Below are positions 8,783 through 17,444 of a stretch of DNA of 64,000 bases, piece by piece (positions within the stretch are counted from its first letter, which is position 1; the number at the start of each line of letters is the position of its first letter). Source of the DNA: JAOPZW01 sp963807305 (lineage in GTDB: Bacteria; Actinomycetota; Thermoleophilia; Solirubrobacterales; Solirubrobacteraceae); the NCBI GenBank assembly GCA_963807305.1, contig CAWEBN010000011.1, forward strand, positions 62,001 to 126,000, read 5' to 3'. A program made the translations under genes and the position numbers. The notes below the pieces were generated by a model. That model saw nothing but the letters and a program-made list of their open reading frames with translations. It did not search any database and was not told where the DNA came from.

Positions 8783-9247
8783 TCAGCGCGGCTGGTAGGC
8801 GACCCGGCCCCACGAGGGCTCGGGCGCCAGCTCGACCGGCTCGCCGTCGCGGTCGGGCTGGATGTAGCGGAAGGAGTGCGCATCGGGCTCGAAGCGCACG
8901 TCGAGCTCGCCCTCCTTGACCCGCTGGTCCAGCCACGCCGAGCGGAAGACCAGGCGCCGCAGCCAGTGCACGAGCGAGCGGTCGCTGGGGCCGACGAGCT
9001 CGGGCCAGCAGTCGTTGACGTGCTCGCCCAGCGCCGACGCCGGCTCCTGGATCTCGCCGTTGACGGCCAGGTTGACCAGGTCCTCCAGCTCGGGCTCGTC
9101 GAGCCGTCCGGAGACGAAGCCGAGCTTCAGCGCCGCCTGCTCACAGCGTTCGGCGAAGTCGCGCTCGTTGAACGTGAAGCGCAGTTCGCCGTACTCGAGG
9201 ACGAAGTCCTCTCCGGAGTCGTAGTTGCCGCGGCGGGTCGTATCCAT
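8783..9247 (-). CDS. Conserved-looking hypothetical protein
   Basis: 154 residues, ATG at 9247, convergent with the Rho-like gene 18 bases away. The composition is balanced and folded-protein-like (YDSGEDFVLEYGELRFTFN, then WPELVGPSDRSLVHWLRRL), unlike the Arg/Ala-rich readings that high G+C gives by chance. It has no signal peptide or membrane segment, and is rich in Glu and aromatic residues. I do not recognise the family, and the neighbours do not suggest a role. Confidence 0.65.
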   Translation of the reverse strand: MDTTRRGNYDSGEDFVLEYGELRFTFNERDFAERCEQAALKLGFVSGRLDEPELEDLVNLAVNGEIQEPASALGEHVNDCWPELVGPSDRSLVHWLRRLVFRSAWLDQRVKEGELDVRFEPDAHSFRYIQPDRDGEPVELAPEPSWGRVAYQPR

Positions 9248-9355
9248 GGGGGAGCGAGACCCCGCCGGGCACGTCCGTCCGCGGGGTCGTCGGCATCCTA
9301 AGGGCGATCCCTTCCGGGGCGCTCGTCCTGAATGTGATGTTGCACCGCCAGCGGC

Positions 9356-11014
9356 TCAGCGCGGCCCGATGGCGGCGCGGACGACCACGACACGGCGCCG
9401 CACGGTGGGGGCGCCCGCCGCTGAGATCTCGACCGTGAGGGTGGTCGCGCGCTGCCGGGCGAGCTCGCGGAGCCGGCGGTCGGACAGCCGCAGCGTGACG
9501 TACCTCGCGTGCTGGGTGGCGGCGAACCCGCGGCGCGCCAGCACCCGGGCGCCGCGGCGTACCGTGACGCCGACGTGCAGGTTGCGCGACGCGGCCAACA
9601 GCGCTCGCAGCCCATGGCGGCGCACCTGCTCGAGCGTGCTGCGCCGCGGGACGGTCAGCCTCAGCCTGGCGGGGGACAGGCTGCGGCTGGACTCCACGAC
9701 GATCTCCAGCGCGCCGGTCGTCGCGGGCGCGCCGGCGCCGCCTCCGGGTTGGCCGCCGGGGACCGCTGTGCCGACCTGCTCGGGGACGCTGTGCTCGTCG
9801 ACGGTGATCGTCGCCGCCGACACCAGGTTGTCGTCGTCGACGGCCGCCACGGTCAGGCGTTGCGCGCCGCGGCCGGCCACGGCCACCGTCTGCGCCGCAG
9901 GCCCCGCCGTGTCGTAGAGCCCGTCACCGTCCAGGTCCCAGACGTAGGAGACCACCGCGCCGTCGGAGTCAGAGCTCGACGCGGCGCTCAGCGTCACCGA
10001 CTGCCCGTCGCCGGCGACCACCGCCAGGCGCGCGGACGGAGCCGCCGGCGCCCGGTCACAGCGCGACAGCGTGCACAGGAAGCCCGAGTCGTAGGCGTTC
10101 CAATGCGCCGCCAGGTAGGAGCCCGGCGGCGGCGAGGGGTTGAAGTAGTCATCGGCCCCGCAGTCCAGCGGCTTGCCGGGGTTCGGGGCCTCGTCGATGA
10201 GGTCGCAGTTGCGCAGGTACTCGTCGACGGTGCCGTCCTTCGGCGTGTAGCACATGACGTCGTAGAGCTCGTAGCAGTGGGCACCGCCCGAGAAATGCGG
10301 CGCCGACGGCTGCACGGCGCCGAGGGTGTGCATCACCTCGTGCAGCACCTGGTCGGCGTACTGGCTGGCGAGCTGCTCCGATCCGAAGAAGTCGGCGCCG
10401 CCGCCCTCCAGGTAGGCAAAGCGCGAATGAGCGCCGACGTTCGCGACGTTGGTCGCCCACGGCGAATCGTCCGCGGCCCAGGTGCCCGCCGCGGCGCTCA
10501 GCACCGGGAGCGCGAAGTCGACGAAGACCAGGTAGTCGACGCCGGGACGGTCGGGGAGACGGCTCTGGATGTCGGCGAGCACCGAGTGCGTCGCGTAGTA
10601 GGCGATGGGATGCCCCAGCGCCACCGTCTGGATGTCGAGGAAGGCGCTCCCGCAGCTCGATCCGCGGTCCAGGCGCAGCGTCTTGTCCGAGGTGAGCGCC
10701 ACCTTCGCCGCCGCCGCCTTCGTGTAGCGCTGGATCGCCGAGCCGAAGAGCCCGAAGCGGTCCCCGACGTCGGAGGCGTAGGCGTAGACGACCTTGATGT
10801 GCGGGGCGTCTCCCGCCGCGCCCGGTGCGTCGCTGACGCGTTCGGCGCCGCAGAACGGTCCGTTGGCCAGCAGGGCGTCGACCGCCGGGCTCGATGGCAG
10901 CGGTCCGTCCGCTGCGTGACACGCCGGGGCGAACACCAGCACGACGGCGACGGCGAGAAGTGCGGCGCGTGTGGTCAGAGTGCTACGGACCGCCCCAACT
11001 CTAAGGCTGCACAC
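9356..11014 (-). CDS. Secreted zinc metalloprotease (metzincin-like) with PKD domain
   Basis: 552 residues from GTG 11014 with a signal peptide (about 1-35, LLAVAVVLVFAPACHA). The catalytic site is HEVMHTLGAVQPSAPH, fitting HExxHxxGxxx with a further His, followed by YDVMCY, a good Met-turn candidate; both are hallmarks of metzincins. Several Cys pairs near the active site suggest disulfides. A PKD domain follows (about 325-410, SDSDGAVVSYVWDLDGDG), then a C-terminal beta-rich region with basic residues. Expected to act outside the cell on proteins. Divergent from the regulator-kinase gene with a 110-base spacer. Substrate unknown. Confidence 0.8.
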   Translation of the reverse strand: MCSLRVGAVRSTLTTRAALLAVAVVLVFAPACHAADGPLPSSPAVDALLANGPFCGAERVSDAPGAAGDAPHIKVVYAYASDVGDRFGLFGSAIQRYTKAAAAKVALTSDKTLRLDRGSSCGSAFLDIQTVALGHPIAYYATHSVLADIQSRLPDRPGVDYLVFVDFALPVLSAAAGTWAADDSPWATNVANVGAHSRFAYLEGGGADFFGSEQLASQYADQVLHEVMHTLGAVQPSAPHFSGGAHCYELYDVMCYTPKDGTVDEYLRNCDLIDEAPNPGKPLDCGADDYFNPSPPPGSYLAAHWNAYDSGFLCTLSRCDRAPAAPSARLAVVAGDGQSVTLSAASSSDSDGAVVSYVWDLDGDGLYDTAGPAAQTVAVAGRGAQRLTVAAVDDDNLVSAATITVDEHSVPEQVGTAVPGGQPGGGAGAPATTGALEIVVESSRSLSPARLRLTVPRRSTLEQVRRHGLRALLAASRNLHVGVTVRRGARVLARRGFAATQHARYVTLRLSDRRLRELARQRATTLTVEISAAGAPTVRRRVVVVRAAIGPR

Positions 11015-11124
11015 CGATCGATTCCATGCGTAACGCCAGGACGCTCGGCGCGGGGTGTCAGCGCTCGATCTCCCGCGTCGCGCCGAAGGGGACGAGAACG
11101 CGCCTGGCGCGACCTAGAGCGGCC

Positions 11125-12648
11125 ATGAGCACCTCCGATCCCGCCGCCACCATCCTGCTCGTCGAGGACGACGCGCCGACGCGCACCTTCCTGGCCGACA
11201 ACCTCACCGCCGATGGCTACGAGCTGCTCGTCGCCGACTGCGCGCGCGACGGCCTGCGGCTGCTGGAGACGAAGTTCCCCGACCTCGCCCTGGTCGACCT
11301 CGGTCTGCCCGACGGCTCCGGCCTGGACATCGTGCGCCGCGTACGTGCGTCGGACGGCGTGGCCAGCCGCATCGACCCGGCGGTGCCGCTCGTGGTCGTG
11401 AGCGGCCGCGCGGGCGAGCTCGATCGGCTGCGGGGGTTCGACCGCGGTTGCGACGACTACGTCTGCAAGCCGTTCAGCTACCCCGAGCTGCGCGCGCGGG
11501 TCGAGGCTCTGCTGCGGCGCGCCGACGTGCGCCGGCGCCCGGGACGCCTGCGCGTCGGCGAGCTCGAAGTCGACGCGGCGGCGCGGGTCGTCCGGTTGCG
11601 CGGCACGCCGGTCGAGCTCTCCCAGAAGGAGTTCGCGCTCGTGCGCACGCTGGCCTCCGACCCCACGCGCGTATTCACGAAGGACGAGCTCCTGCGCACG
11701 ATCTGGGGCTTCAGGACGCTGGGCAGCACCCGCACGCTGGACTCGCACGCGTGCCGGCTGCGTCACAAGCTCGGCCGCGGCGGCGACCGCTTCGTGGTCA
11801 ACGTCTGGGGCGTGGGCTACCGGCTGGTCGACGGTCCCCCGGGAGAGCTCGCGCAGGACGAGCCGGCGCCCGCGCTGGCACCGGCGGCCGCGGTGGCCGC
11901 GCTGCCGTTGATGGCGGTCGGGCGGCCGCTCGAGGCGGCGCTGCTCGCGCCGTGGCTGCTGGCGGTCCTCGCCCTCGCCCTCGGTGTCTTCTGGCGCCTG
12001 CAGCTGCTTCGCGGGCGCGAGCTCGTCGCGCGCGCCTGCCACGAGCTGCGCGGCCCGCTGACCGCGGCGCACCTCGCGCTGCACGACGGCGCGCGCCACG
12101 GCGAGCCGCCGCCCGCGCGGGTGGTCGCGATCGAGCGCGAGCTCGATCGGGCCGCGATCGCGCTCGAGGACCTCGCGGCCGCGCGCCGGGGGCGCCGCGC
12201 GCCCGACCGCGAGGAGCCCGTCGACGTCGGCGACCTGCTCGCCTACCAGGCCCTGACGTGGCGCATGGTCGCGGGGGTGTTCGGCTGCCGGGTCGAGCTC
12301 GTCGAGCCGCGCTCGGGGGCCATCGTGCGCGGCGACCGCGTGCGCCTGACGCAGGCGGTCGGCAATCTCGTGGCCAACGCCCTCGAGCACGGCGACGGTC
12401 GCGTGCGGCTGCGGGCGCGCGCGCAGGGCGACCGGGTGCGTATCGAGGTCGACGACGAGGGGCCGGGGCTGCCGGCGCCGGTGGGCGACCTGACCCGTCG
12501 TCCACGGGCCGGGCGCGGGCGCCGCGGGCGGGGCCTGGCCATCGCCGCCGACATCGCCGATCGCCACGGCGGCCGCCTGGTGGCGGCCCCGACCGCGCGC
12601 GGCGCGCGCGTCGCCCTCGAGCTCCCGGCATGGCGCGACCGGGTCTAG
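11125..12648 (+). CDS. OmpR-type response regulator fused to a membrane histidine kinase
   Basis: 507 residues in one unbroken frame. Residues about 8-125 are a receiver domain: acidic EDD at 14-16, phospho-acceptor Asp58 in LVDLGLPDG, and CKPF near 115. About 140-235 is an OmpR winged helix (VELSQKEFALVRTL, STRTLDSHACRLRHKLG, GVGYRLV). A hydrophobic segment (about 255-290) follows, then a kinase: ACHELRGPL with His306, N-box VGNLVANALEHGDG, G1 DDEGPGLP and a G2-like RRGRGLAIA. Two-component partners are normally separate proteins, and hybrid kinases carry the receiver after the kinase; this order with a DNA-binding domain ahead of a membrane kinase is odd. Start ATG 11125 fits the receiver. 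cpaB follows 3 bases later. Confidence 0.88.
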   Translation: MSTSDPAATILLVEDDAPTRTFLADNLTADGYELLVADCARDGLRLLETKFPDLALVDLGLPDGSGLDIVRRVRASDGVASRIDPAVPLVVVSGRAGELDRLRGFDRGCDDYVCKPFSYPELRARVEALLRRADVRRRPGRLRVGELEVDAAARVVRLRGTPVELSQKEFALVRTLASDPTRVFTKDELLRTIWGFRTLGSTRTLDSHACRLRHKLGRGGDRFVVNVWGVGYRLVDGPPGELAQDEPAPALAPAAAVAALPLMAVGRPLEAALLAPWLLAVLALALGVFWRLQLLRGRELVARACHELRGPLTAAHLALHDGARHGEPPPARVVAIERELDRAAIALEDLAAARRGRRAPDREEPVDVGDLLAYQALTWRMVAGVFGCRVELVEPRSGAIVRGDRVRLTQAVGNLVANALEHGDGRVRLRARAQGDRVRIEVDDEGPGLPAPVGDLTRRPRAGRGRRGRGLAIAADIADRHGGRLVAAPTARGARVALELPAWRDRV

Positions 12649-12651
12649 GCC

Positions 12652-13308
12652 GTGACGCGCCGCCGGCGGGCCGCCGCGCTGCTCGGCCTGGCGCTCCTGC
12701 TCGGCGTGCTCGCCGCCTCCGACGTCGCCGGGCGCGAGGCCGCCCTGCGCCGCCAGCTCGGACCGGCGGTGCCCGTCGTCGTCGTGCGCGAGCCACTGCG
12801 GGCGGGCGAGCGCATCGAGCGTGCCTCGCTGGCCGTGCGCGAGGTGCCCGAGCGCTATGCGCCGCCCGGCGTGGTGCGCGATCCTGACGCCGCGGTCGGA
12901 CAGCGCGCCGCGGTGGCGATCGCCGAGCGCACCGACCTCGCCGCGTCGCTGCTGGCCGTCCCGGGGGCCGACGCCGAACCGCATGGACCCGTCCTGCGCC
13001 GGGGGGAGCGTGCGCTCGACCTCGTCGCTGTCGGCGCCGCGGACGCGGTCGTGCCGGGCGCGCGCGTCGACGTGCTCGTGACCTACGACGGGCGCGCCGC
13101 CGCGTCCGGCCCCACGCGTCTGGCCCTGGCCGATGTCGAGGTGCTCGCCGCGCGCCCGCCACCACAAGGCGCCGACGCCGCCGACTCCGCGGGCGGGCTG
13201 CCGCGCCTGCTGGCCACGCTGCGGGTGACGGTGCGCCAGGCGGTGGCCCTCACGGCCGCGGCGGCCGCGGCCCAGCAGGTGCGCCTGCTGCCTCGCCCCG
13301 GGCGCTGA
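12652..13308 (+). CDS. cpaB: CpaB/RcpC-like pilus assembly protein (SAF domain)
   Basis: 218 residues, GTG start 3 bases after the regulator-kinase stop, so co-transcribed. An N-terminal signal anchor (about 4-25) is followed by a SAF domain (about 38-105): VVVVREPLRAGERIERASL, VREVPERYAPPG and VGQRAAVAIAERTDLAASLL, the Flp pilus CpaB pattern. The C-terminal half (LVAVGAADAVVPGARVDVLVTY) matches the RcpC-type extension. CpaB is a periplasmic or envelope component of Tad/Flp pilus machines. The motor and platform genes cpaF-tadB-tadC are about 15 kb away. The regulator-kinase may govern pilus genes, by position only. Confidence 0.82.
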   Translation: MTRRRRAAALLGLALLLGVLAASDVAGREAALRRQLGPAVPVVVVREPLRAGERIERASLAVREVPERYAPPGVVRDPDAAVGQRAAVAIAERTDLAASLLAVPGADAEPHGPVLRRGERALDLVAVGAADAVVPGARVDVLVTYDGRAAASGPTRLALADVEVLAARPPPQGADAADSAGGLPRLLATLRVTVRQAVALTAAAAAAQQVRLLPRPGR

Positions 13309-13396
13309 AGCGCCCCTCTTCGGGCCATCGGTCACCCGTCTAGTACGACCTGTGCGCGGTCAAGGCACCGTCAACGGAGCCGATAGCCCGACCAGA

Positions 13397-15520
13397 ATGA
13401 GACTTCCCGTTCCTCGCCTGCTCCTGCTCGTGTGTGCGCTGATGGCGCTGCTGCCCGCGAGCGCGAACGCTGCCTCCAAGGGCAGCGCCTACCCGGTGAT
13501 CACGAGCGTCTCGCCGAAGAAGCTCGGCATCGGCGACGTGATGACGATCACGGGCAAGAACTTCCGCAAGGGCCAGAAGAAGAACACGGTGGTCTTCAAG
13601 CGCGACGGCGGTCGCGCCGTCTTCGTCAAGGCGCCCGACGCGACGACGACCAAGATCGGCGTCACCGTCCCCGCCAAGCTGCTGCCCTTCCTGCTCAAGA
13701 AGCAGGGCAAGCGCACCTTCACGCGCTTCCGCGTCCGCGTCCTGGCGAAGCGCTTCGCCAGGAAGTTCACCAACGCGGCGACGTCGCCCATGATCGGTCC
13801 CGACGCCATCGGCGGCGGCACCAAGGACGACTGCGACGGGGACAAGATCCCCAACAACAAGGACACGGACGACGACAACGACCTCATCCCGGACACGCTC
13901 GAGGCGACGCTCGGCACCGATCCTTGCAAGCGCGACACCGACGGCGACGGCGAGTCCGACGGCTGGGAGTACTACTCCGCGCTGGACCGCAACGGCAACG
14001 CCAAGCCGGCCCCCTTCGCCCGGCCCTACCCGAACCCGCTGGACGGCAAGGACGCCGACATCGACCACGACGGCGACGGCCTCACCGACATCCAGGAGTA
14101 CACGGCCTGGGCGAGCTTCGGCGCCAACAAGCTGCCGCTGAGCTATTCGGGCGGCAACCCCGCCTCGGCCGGCCGCGGCGCCCCGCCCCCGGGCATGGCC
14201 TACATGGACCGCGACCACAACGGCTTCCTGAGCGACTTCGAGCGCGACGCCGACGGCGACGGCATCCCGAACATGGACGAGGGCGGCTCCAAGGACGAGG
14301 CGCGGCTCACCACGGCCCAGCCGGCCGACAACCCGAACTACTACGACTACGGGCTCTTCACGCAGTCCTACATCGACCTCGCGCAGAAGCAGACCGAGGA
14401 CAACGATCCTCTCTGCCAGGGCATCAACCAGGTGCCGTTCTACTGCACGGACAAGCTGCCGAACCCGATCAAGACACAGAAGGTCGATCCGCTCGACTGG
14501 CTGTCGGCTGACACCGACGGCGACGGCATCCGCGACGACCAGGACGACCAGGATCACGACGACGTCCCGAACATCACGGAGTACCTGCAGGAGATCGCCA
14601 CCCCGTTCAAGGACCGCAAGTACCGCCAGCTCGACGCCTGCGTCCCGAACTCCGACTCGCGCTTCTGCCTGCTCGGCAGCGCCGACGTCGACGGCGACGG
14701 GATCCCGAACCGTGACGACACCGACGACGACGGCGACGGCCTGCCCGACACGCTCGAGCAGACGCTCGGGACCGATCCGCTGCGCGCCGACAGCGACAGC
14801 GATGGCGTCTCGGACGGCTACGAGTACTGGTCCGCGCTCGACCTCAACGGCGCCGCTCATCCCTTCCCCGGCAAGGTCTCCTACCCCAACGCGCTCGACG
14901 GGACCGACGCCAACCTGGACTTCGACGGCGACGGCCTCACCCTCAAGCAGGAGTACCAGGCCTGGAACTACTCGGGCCGGCCGCTGCCGCTGAACTACTC
15001 CGACGGCAACCCGAAGACGGGCGGCACCGCCCTGCGCGACGGCGCCAAGGACGTCGACGGCGACGGCCTGACCAACTTCGAGGAGACCAGCGGCCCGATG
15101 CGGATCGACTGGTGGACCGCGAAGTACGACGGCCAGAACGGTCCCAAGGAGACCCCGTACCCGGACGCCCACCGCCGCTTCGCCGAGCCGAGCTTCATCG
15201 ACCCGGACTCCGACGGCGACGGCATCCTGGACGGCAACGACGACCAGGACCACGACGGCTACCCCAACTGGTTCGAGGCCAGCCGCCCCGCCGACTGGGC
15301 CACGACCTACACGTCGACCGCGTTCCCGTACCCGGCGACGCCGGGCCACACGAACCCGCTGGCCCGCGTCAACCCGTTCAACCCGTGCAAGCCGATCTAC
15401 AGCGACGCCTGTCACAACCCCGCGCCGATCGGCTACTACGAGCCCGGCGAGGACTGGGCGAACAACGTCACGCCCGCCGGGGCGCCGCCCATGGGCACGC
15501 TGCCCGGCACCCACGCTTAG
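13397..15520 (+). CDS. Secreted calcium-binding thrombospondin type-3 repeat protein with IPT/TIG domain
   Basis: 707 residues from ATG 13397, with a signal peptide (LLLLVCALMALLPASANAA, about 7-25). Residues about 32-135 fit an IPT/TIG immunoglobulin-like fold (PVITSVSPKKLGIGDVMTIT). The rest carries many Asp-rich calcium motifs such as DTDGDGESDGWE, DIDHDGDGLTD, DADGDGIPN and DVDGDGIPN. The array is internally duplicated: the block around 160-245 (LPDTLE-type, GTDP, then GYEYWSALDLNG) recurs around 470-555 with near-identical order. Calcium-stiffened surface or extracellular protein is likely; no catalytic site seen. Confidence 0.85.
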   Translation: MRLPVPRLLLLVCALMALLPASANAASKGSAYPVITSVSPKKLGIGDVMTITGKNFRKGQKKNTVVFKRDGGRAVFVKAPDATTTKIGVTVPAKLLPFLLKKQGKRTFTRFRVRVLAKRFARKFTNAATSPMIGPDAIGGGTKDDCDGDKIPNNKDTDDDNDLIPDTLEATLGTDPCKRDTDGDGESDGWEYYSALDRNGNAKPAPFARPYPNPLDGKDADIDHDGDGLTDIQEYTAWASFGANKLPLSYSGGNPASAGRGAPPPGMAYMDRDHNGFLSDFERDADGDGIPNMDEGGSKDEARLTTAQPADNPNYYDYGLFTQSYIDLAQKQTEDNDPLCQGINQVPFYCTDKLPNPIKTQKVDPLDWLSADTDGDGIRDDQDDQDHDDVPNITEYLQEIATPFKDRKYRQLDACVPNSDSRFCLLGSADVDGDGIPNRDDTDDDGDGLPDTLEQTLGTDPLRADSDSDGVSDGYEYWSALDLNGAAHPFPGKVSYPNALDGTDANLDFDGDGLTLKQEYQAWNYSGRPLPLNYSDGNPKTGGTALRDGAKDVDGDGLTNFEETSGPMRIDWWTAKYDGQNGPKETPYPDAHRRFAEPSFIDPDSDGDGILDGNDDQDHDGYPNWFEASRPADWATTYTSTAFPYPATPGHTNPLARVNPFNPCKPIYSDACHNPAPIGYYEPGEDWANNVTPAGAPPMGTLPGTHA

Positions 15521-15544
15521 CCCGGGGTACTGCCGCGATCGCTT

Positions 15545-15577
15545 GAGAGCCACCGCGCCGCAAGGCCGGTGGCTCTC
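15545..15577. terminator. Strong hairpin between convergent genes
   Basis: GAGAGCCACCG (15545-15555) pairs perfectly with CGGTGGCTCTC (15567-15577) across an 11-base loop. It lies between the stop of the calcium-binding protein gene and the stop of the MarR gene on the other strand, so it can serve both. No T-run follows on either side. Confidence 0.65.
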
Positions 15578-15637
15578 GGCGTTCCGGCGACCGGTGAGCC
15601 CCGGCGTGCCGCCCGACACGAACGGCCGACGCGGGCG

Positions 15638-16108
15638 TCAGCCGCCGCGCCCGGGTGGGGCGGCCGGGTGGGGCGCTCCGTTGAGGTCGCGGTGGCGGGT
15701 GTCCTCCAGGGCGTCCCACAGGGCGTGCATCGTCGGCGCGAGGTGCGCGAGCTCGTCCAGGTGCTGCTCGCTGAGCGCCTCGAGCAGCCGCGCGCCCTGC
15801 TCGCTGAGCTGTAGGCGCACGACGCTCAGGTTGGCGGGGTCCTGGCCACGCGTGATCAGCCCGGCCTTCTCGGCGCGATCGACGAGCCCGACCGCGCTGT
15901 GATGGCGCAGCATGAGGTAGCCGGCGACGTCGCCGACGGTCGGGCCGCGCGGGTCGTCATGACCGCGGATGGCGAGCAGCAGCTGGTGCTGGGCCGGCGT
16001 GAGGCCCGCCGCGTCGGCGTGCTGCTCGCTCCAGCGCAGGAACCGGCGCAGGCCGGTGCGCAGCTCGAGGAGCCTCCGGTAGTCCTCGTCGGTGGGCGAC
16101 GGTGCCAT
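15638..16108 (-). CDS. MarR-family transcriptional regulator
   Basis: 156 residues from ATG 16108. Winged-helix pattern of MarR: LTPAQHQLLLAIRGH, VGDVAGYLMLRHHSAVGLVDRAEKAG (recognition helix region) and the wing SVVRLQLSEQG. The C-terminal helix completes the dimer. An in-frame ATG at 16162 would add 18 residues and abut the operator. It is divergent from the gene at 16218, and a clean inverted repeat lies between them, so it likely represses that gene and itself. Inducer unknown. Confidence 0.85.
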   Translation of the reverse strand: MAPSPTDEDYRRLLELRTGLRRFLRWSEQHADAAGLTPAQHQLLLAIRGHDDPRGPTVGDVAGYLMLRHHSAVGLVDRAEKAGLITRGQDPANLSVVRLQLSEQGARLLEALSEQHLDELAHLAPTMHALWDALEDTRHRDLNGAPHPAAPPGRGG

Positions 16109-16166
16109 GCGGGCGAATTGTCGCGCGCCGGTCGGCGACGGGGCGAGATCGATCTTGCGCATCTCA

Positions 16167-16185
16167 GATATCGCGCTACGATATC
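16167..16185. promoter_or_regulatory. Putative MarR operator
   Basis: GATATCG (16167-16173) and CGATATC (16179-16185) form a perfect inverted repeat with 5 bases between, in an A/T-richer patch of the divergent spacer. A second, weaker element TGTC-AC-GACA lies at 16187-16196. MarR proteins usually bind such 16-20 bp palindromes across promoters. Confidence 0.6.
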
Positions 16186-16217
16186 GTGTCACGACATCAC
16201 TACGGAGAGGACGGACC

Positions 16218-16676
16218 ATGTCCACACTGTGCAAGACCTACTCCGATGAGGCGCACGCGAGGCAAGCCGTGCACGATCTCCTGGCCTCCGGGGCGCCCCG
16301 GCGCGCCATCCGGCTGCTGACCGGATCGCCGATGCACGACGTGCGCGAGGAGCGCGTCGGCACCTTCGTCGGGTCGATCGGTCCCGACGCGCCGGTCGGG
16401 CGCTTCGCCGGCTCGCCGCGCCGCCGCTGTCAGGGGACGGGTGCCTTCGCCGGGAACCCCGACCGCCAGCGCAAGGGCTCGTTCGCCGACGTCGACCGGG
16501 ACCTGATCGTCACCTTCGGCCGGGGCGACGAGCACCCGCGCGTGGCCACGCATCGCGAGCTCACGCGGCTGCTGTCGGCGGTCACGCTCGACGGCGAGCC
16601 CGCCGACCGGCTGGTCGACGAGCTCCACGTCGGTCACGGGCTGGTGGTGGCCGAGCTCGAGCACGCCGTCGTGTGA
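16218..16676 (+). CDS. Small soluble protein of unknown function, MarR-linked
   Basis: 152 residues from ATG 16218 with GGAGAGG 10 bases upstream. It starts LCKTYSDEAHARQAVHDLL followed by GAPRRAIRLLTG, a beta-alpha-beta pattern seen in small stress-type proteins that begin with a residue-poor ferredoxin-like fold. The middle (about 50-95) is rich in Gly, Arg and Phe (GRFAGSPRRRCQGTG). No signal peptide or membrane helix. It is divergent from the MarR gene and likely its target. I cannot assign a function. Confidence 0.7.
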   Translation: MSTLCKTYSDEAHARQAVHDLLASGAPRRAIRLLTGSPMHDVREERVGTFVGSIGPDAPVGRFAGSPRRRCQGTGAFAGNPDRQRKGSFADVDRDLIVTFGRGDEHPRVATHRELTRLLSAVTLDGEPADRLVDELHVGHGLVVAELEHAVV

Positions 16677-16726
16677 GCGCCCAACGTCCCGCGTAAGACG
16701 TCGCGGCCGGGTGCCGCCAACCCGGC

Positions 16727-17431
16727 ATGACCAACGCCAGCATCTCGCAGCGGCTCGCCCGCCGCCTCTCGATCCCGGCCGTGACGCTTGCGCTCCTGGC
16801 CGGCACCGCCCTCGCCCCGGGCGCCGCCGCGGCCCACGGCGGCCAGATGGCGCCCAACCACGAGCACGCCGCCTCGAGCCACGCGCTCACCGCGCGTCAG
16901 CTCGCCTTCCACGACGCGATGCGCAAGCTGTGGGAGGACCACGTCACCTGGACGCGCCTGGCGATCGTCAGCTTCGCCGGCGGGTTGCCGGACCTGCAGG
17001 CCACCGAGGCGCGCCTGCTGGCCAATCAGGTGGACATCGGCAACGCGATCAAGCCCTACTACGGCCGCACCGCCGGCAATCGCCTGACGGCACTGCTCAA
17101 GGAGCACATCCTCGGTGCGGTCGCCCTGCTGCAGGCCGCGAAGTCCGGCGATCAGACGGCGATCGGCAAGGCGAGCGCGGCCTGGTACGCCAATGCCAAC
17201 CAGATCGCCGACTTCCTGCATGCCGCCAATCCGCGCGCCTGGTCGCGGACGATGATGCGGGCGATGATGAAGACCCATCTCGACCAGACGCTCGCCGAGG
17301 CGCAGCATCGCCTTCAGGGCGACTTCGCCGCCGACGTCCGCGACTACGACGCCGTCCACCGGCACATCCTCGAGATGGCGGACACCCTGAGCGGCGGGAT
17401 CATGCGCCAGTTCCCCAACCGCTTCCGGTGA
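16727..17431 (+). CDS. Secreted protein of unknown function with His-rich mature N-terminus
   Basis: 234 residues with a signal peptide ending around AAAAHGG (about residue 36). The mature N-terminus is His-rich (HGGQMAPNHEHAASSH). The body is all helical, with FHDAMRKLWEDHVTWTRLAIV, VDIGNAIKPYYGRTAG and AWYANANQIADFL, a pattern I recall in an uncharacterised family of soil bacteria whose annotation names are unreliable. The many His and the four-helix look make metal binding possible but unproven. Ends 13 bases before the convergent AMIN-like gene. Confidence 0.72.
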   Translation: MTNASISQRLARRLSIPAVTLALLAGTALAPGAAAAHGGQMAPNHEHAASSHALTARQLAFHDAMRKLWEDHVTWTRLAIVSFAGGLPDLQATEARLLANQVDIGNAIKPYYGRTAGNRLTALLKEHILGAVALLQAAKSGDQTAIGKASAAWYANANQIADFLHAANPRAWSRTMMRAMMKTHLDQTLAEAQHRLQGDFAADVRDYDAVHRHILEMADTLSGGIMRQFPNRFR

Positions 17432-17444
17432 GCGCCGCGCGCGG

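Noticed and set aside
13340..15619. Reverse-strand open reading of about 760 residues under the calcium-repeat protein
   Set aside because: Its Val/Gly/Arg repeats are just the complement of the Asp-rich repeats; the forward protein has a signal peptide and motifs.
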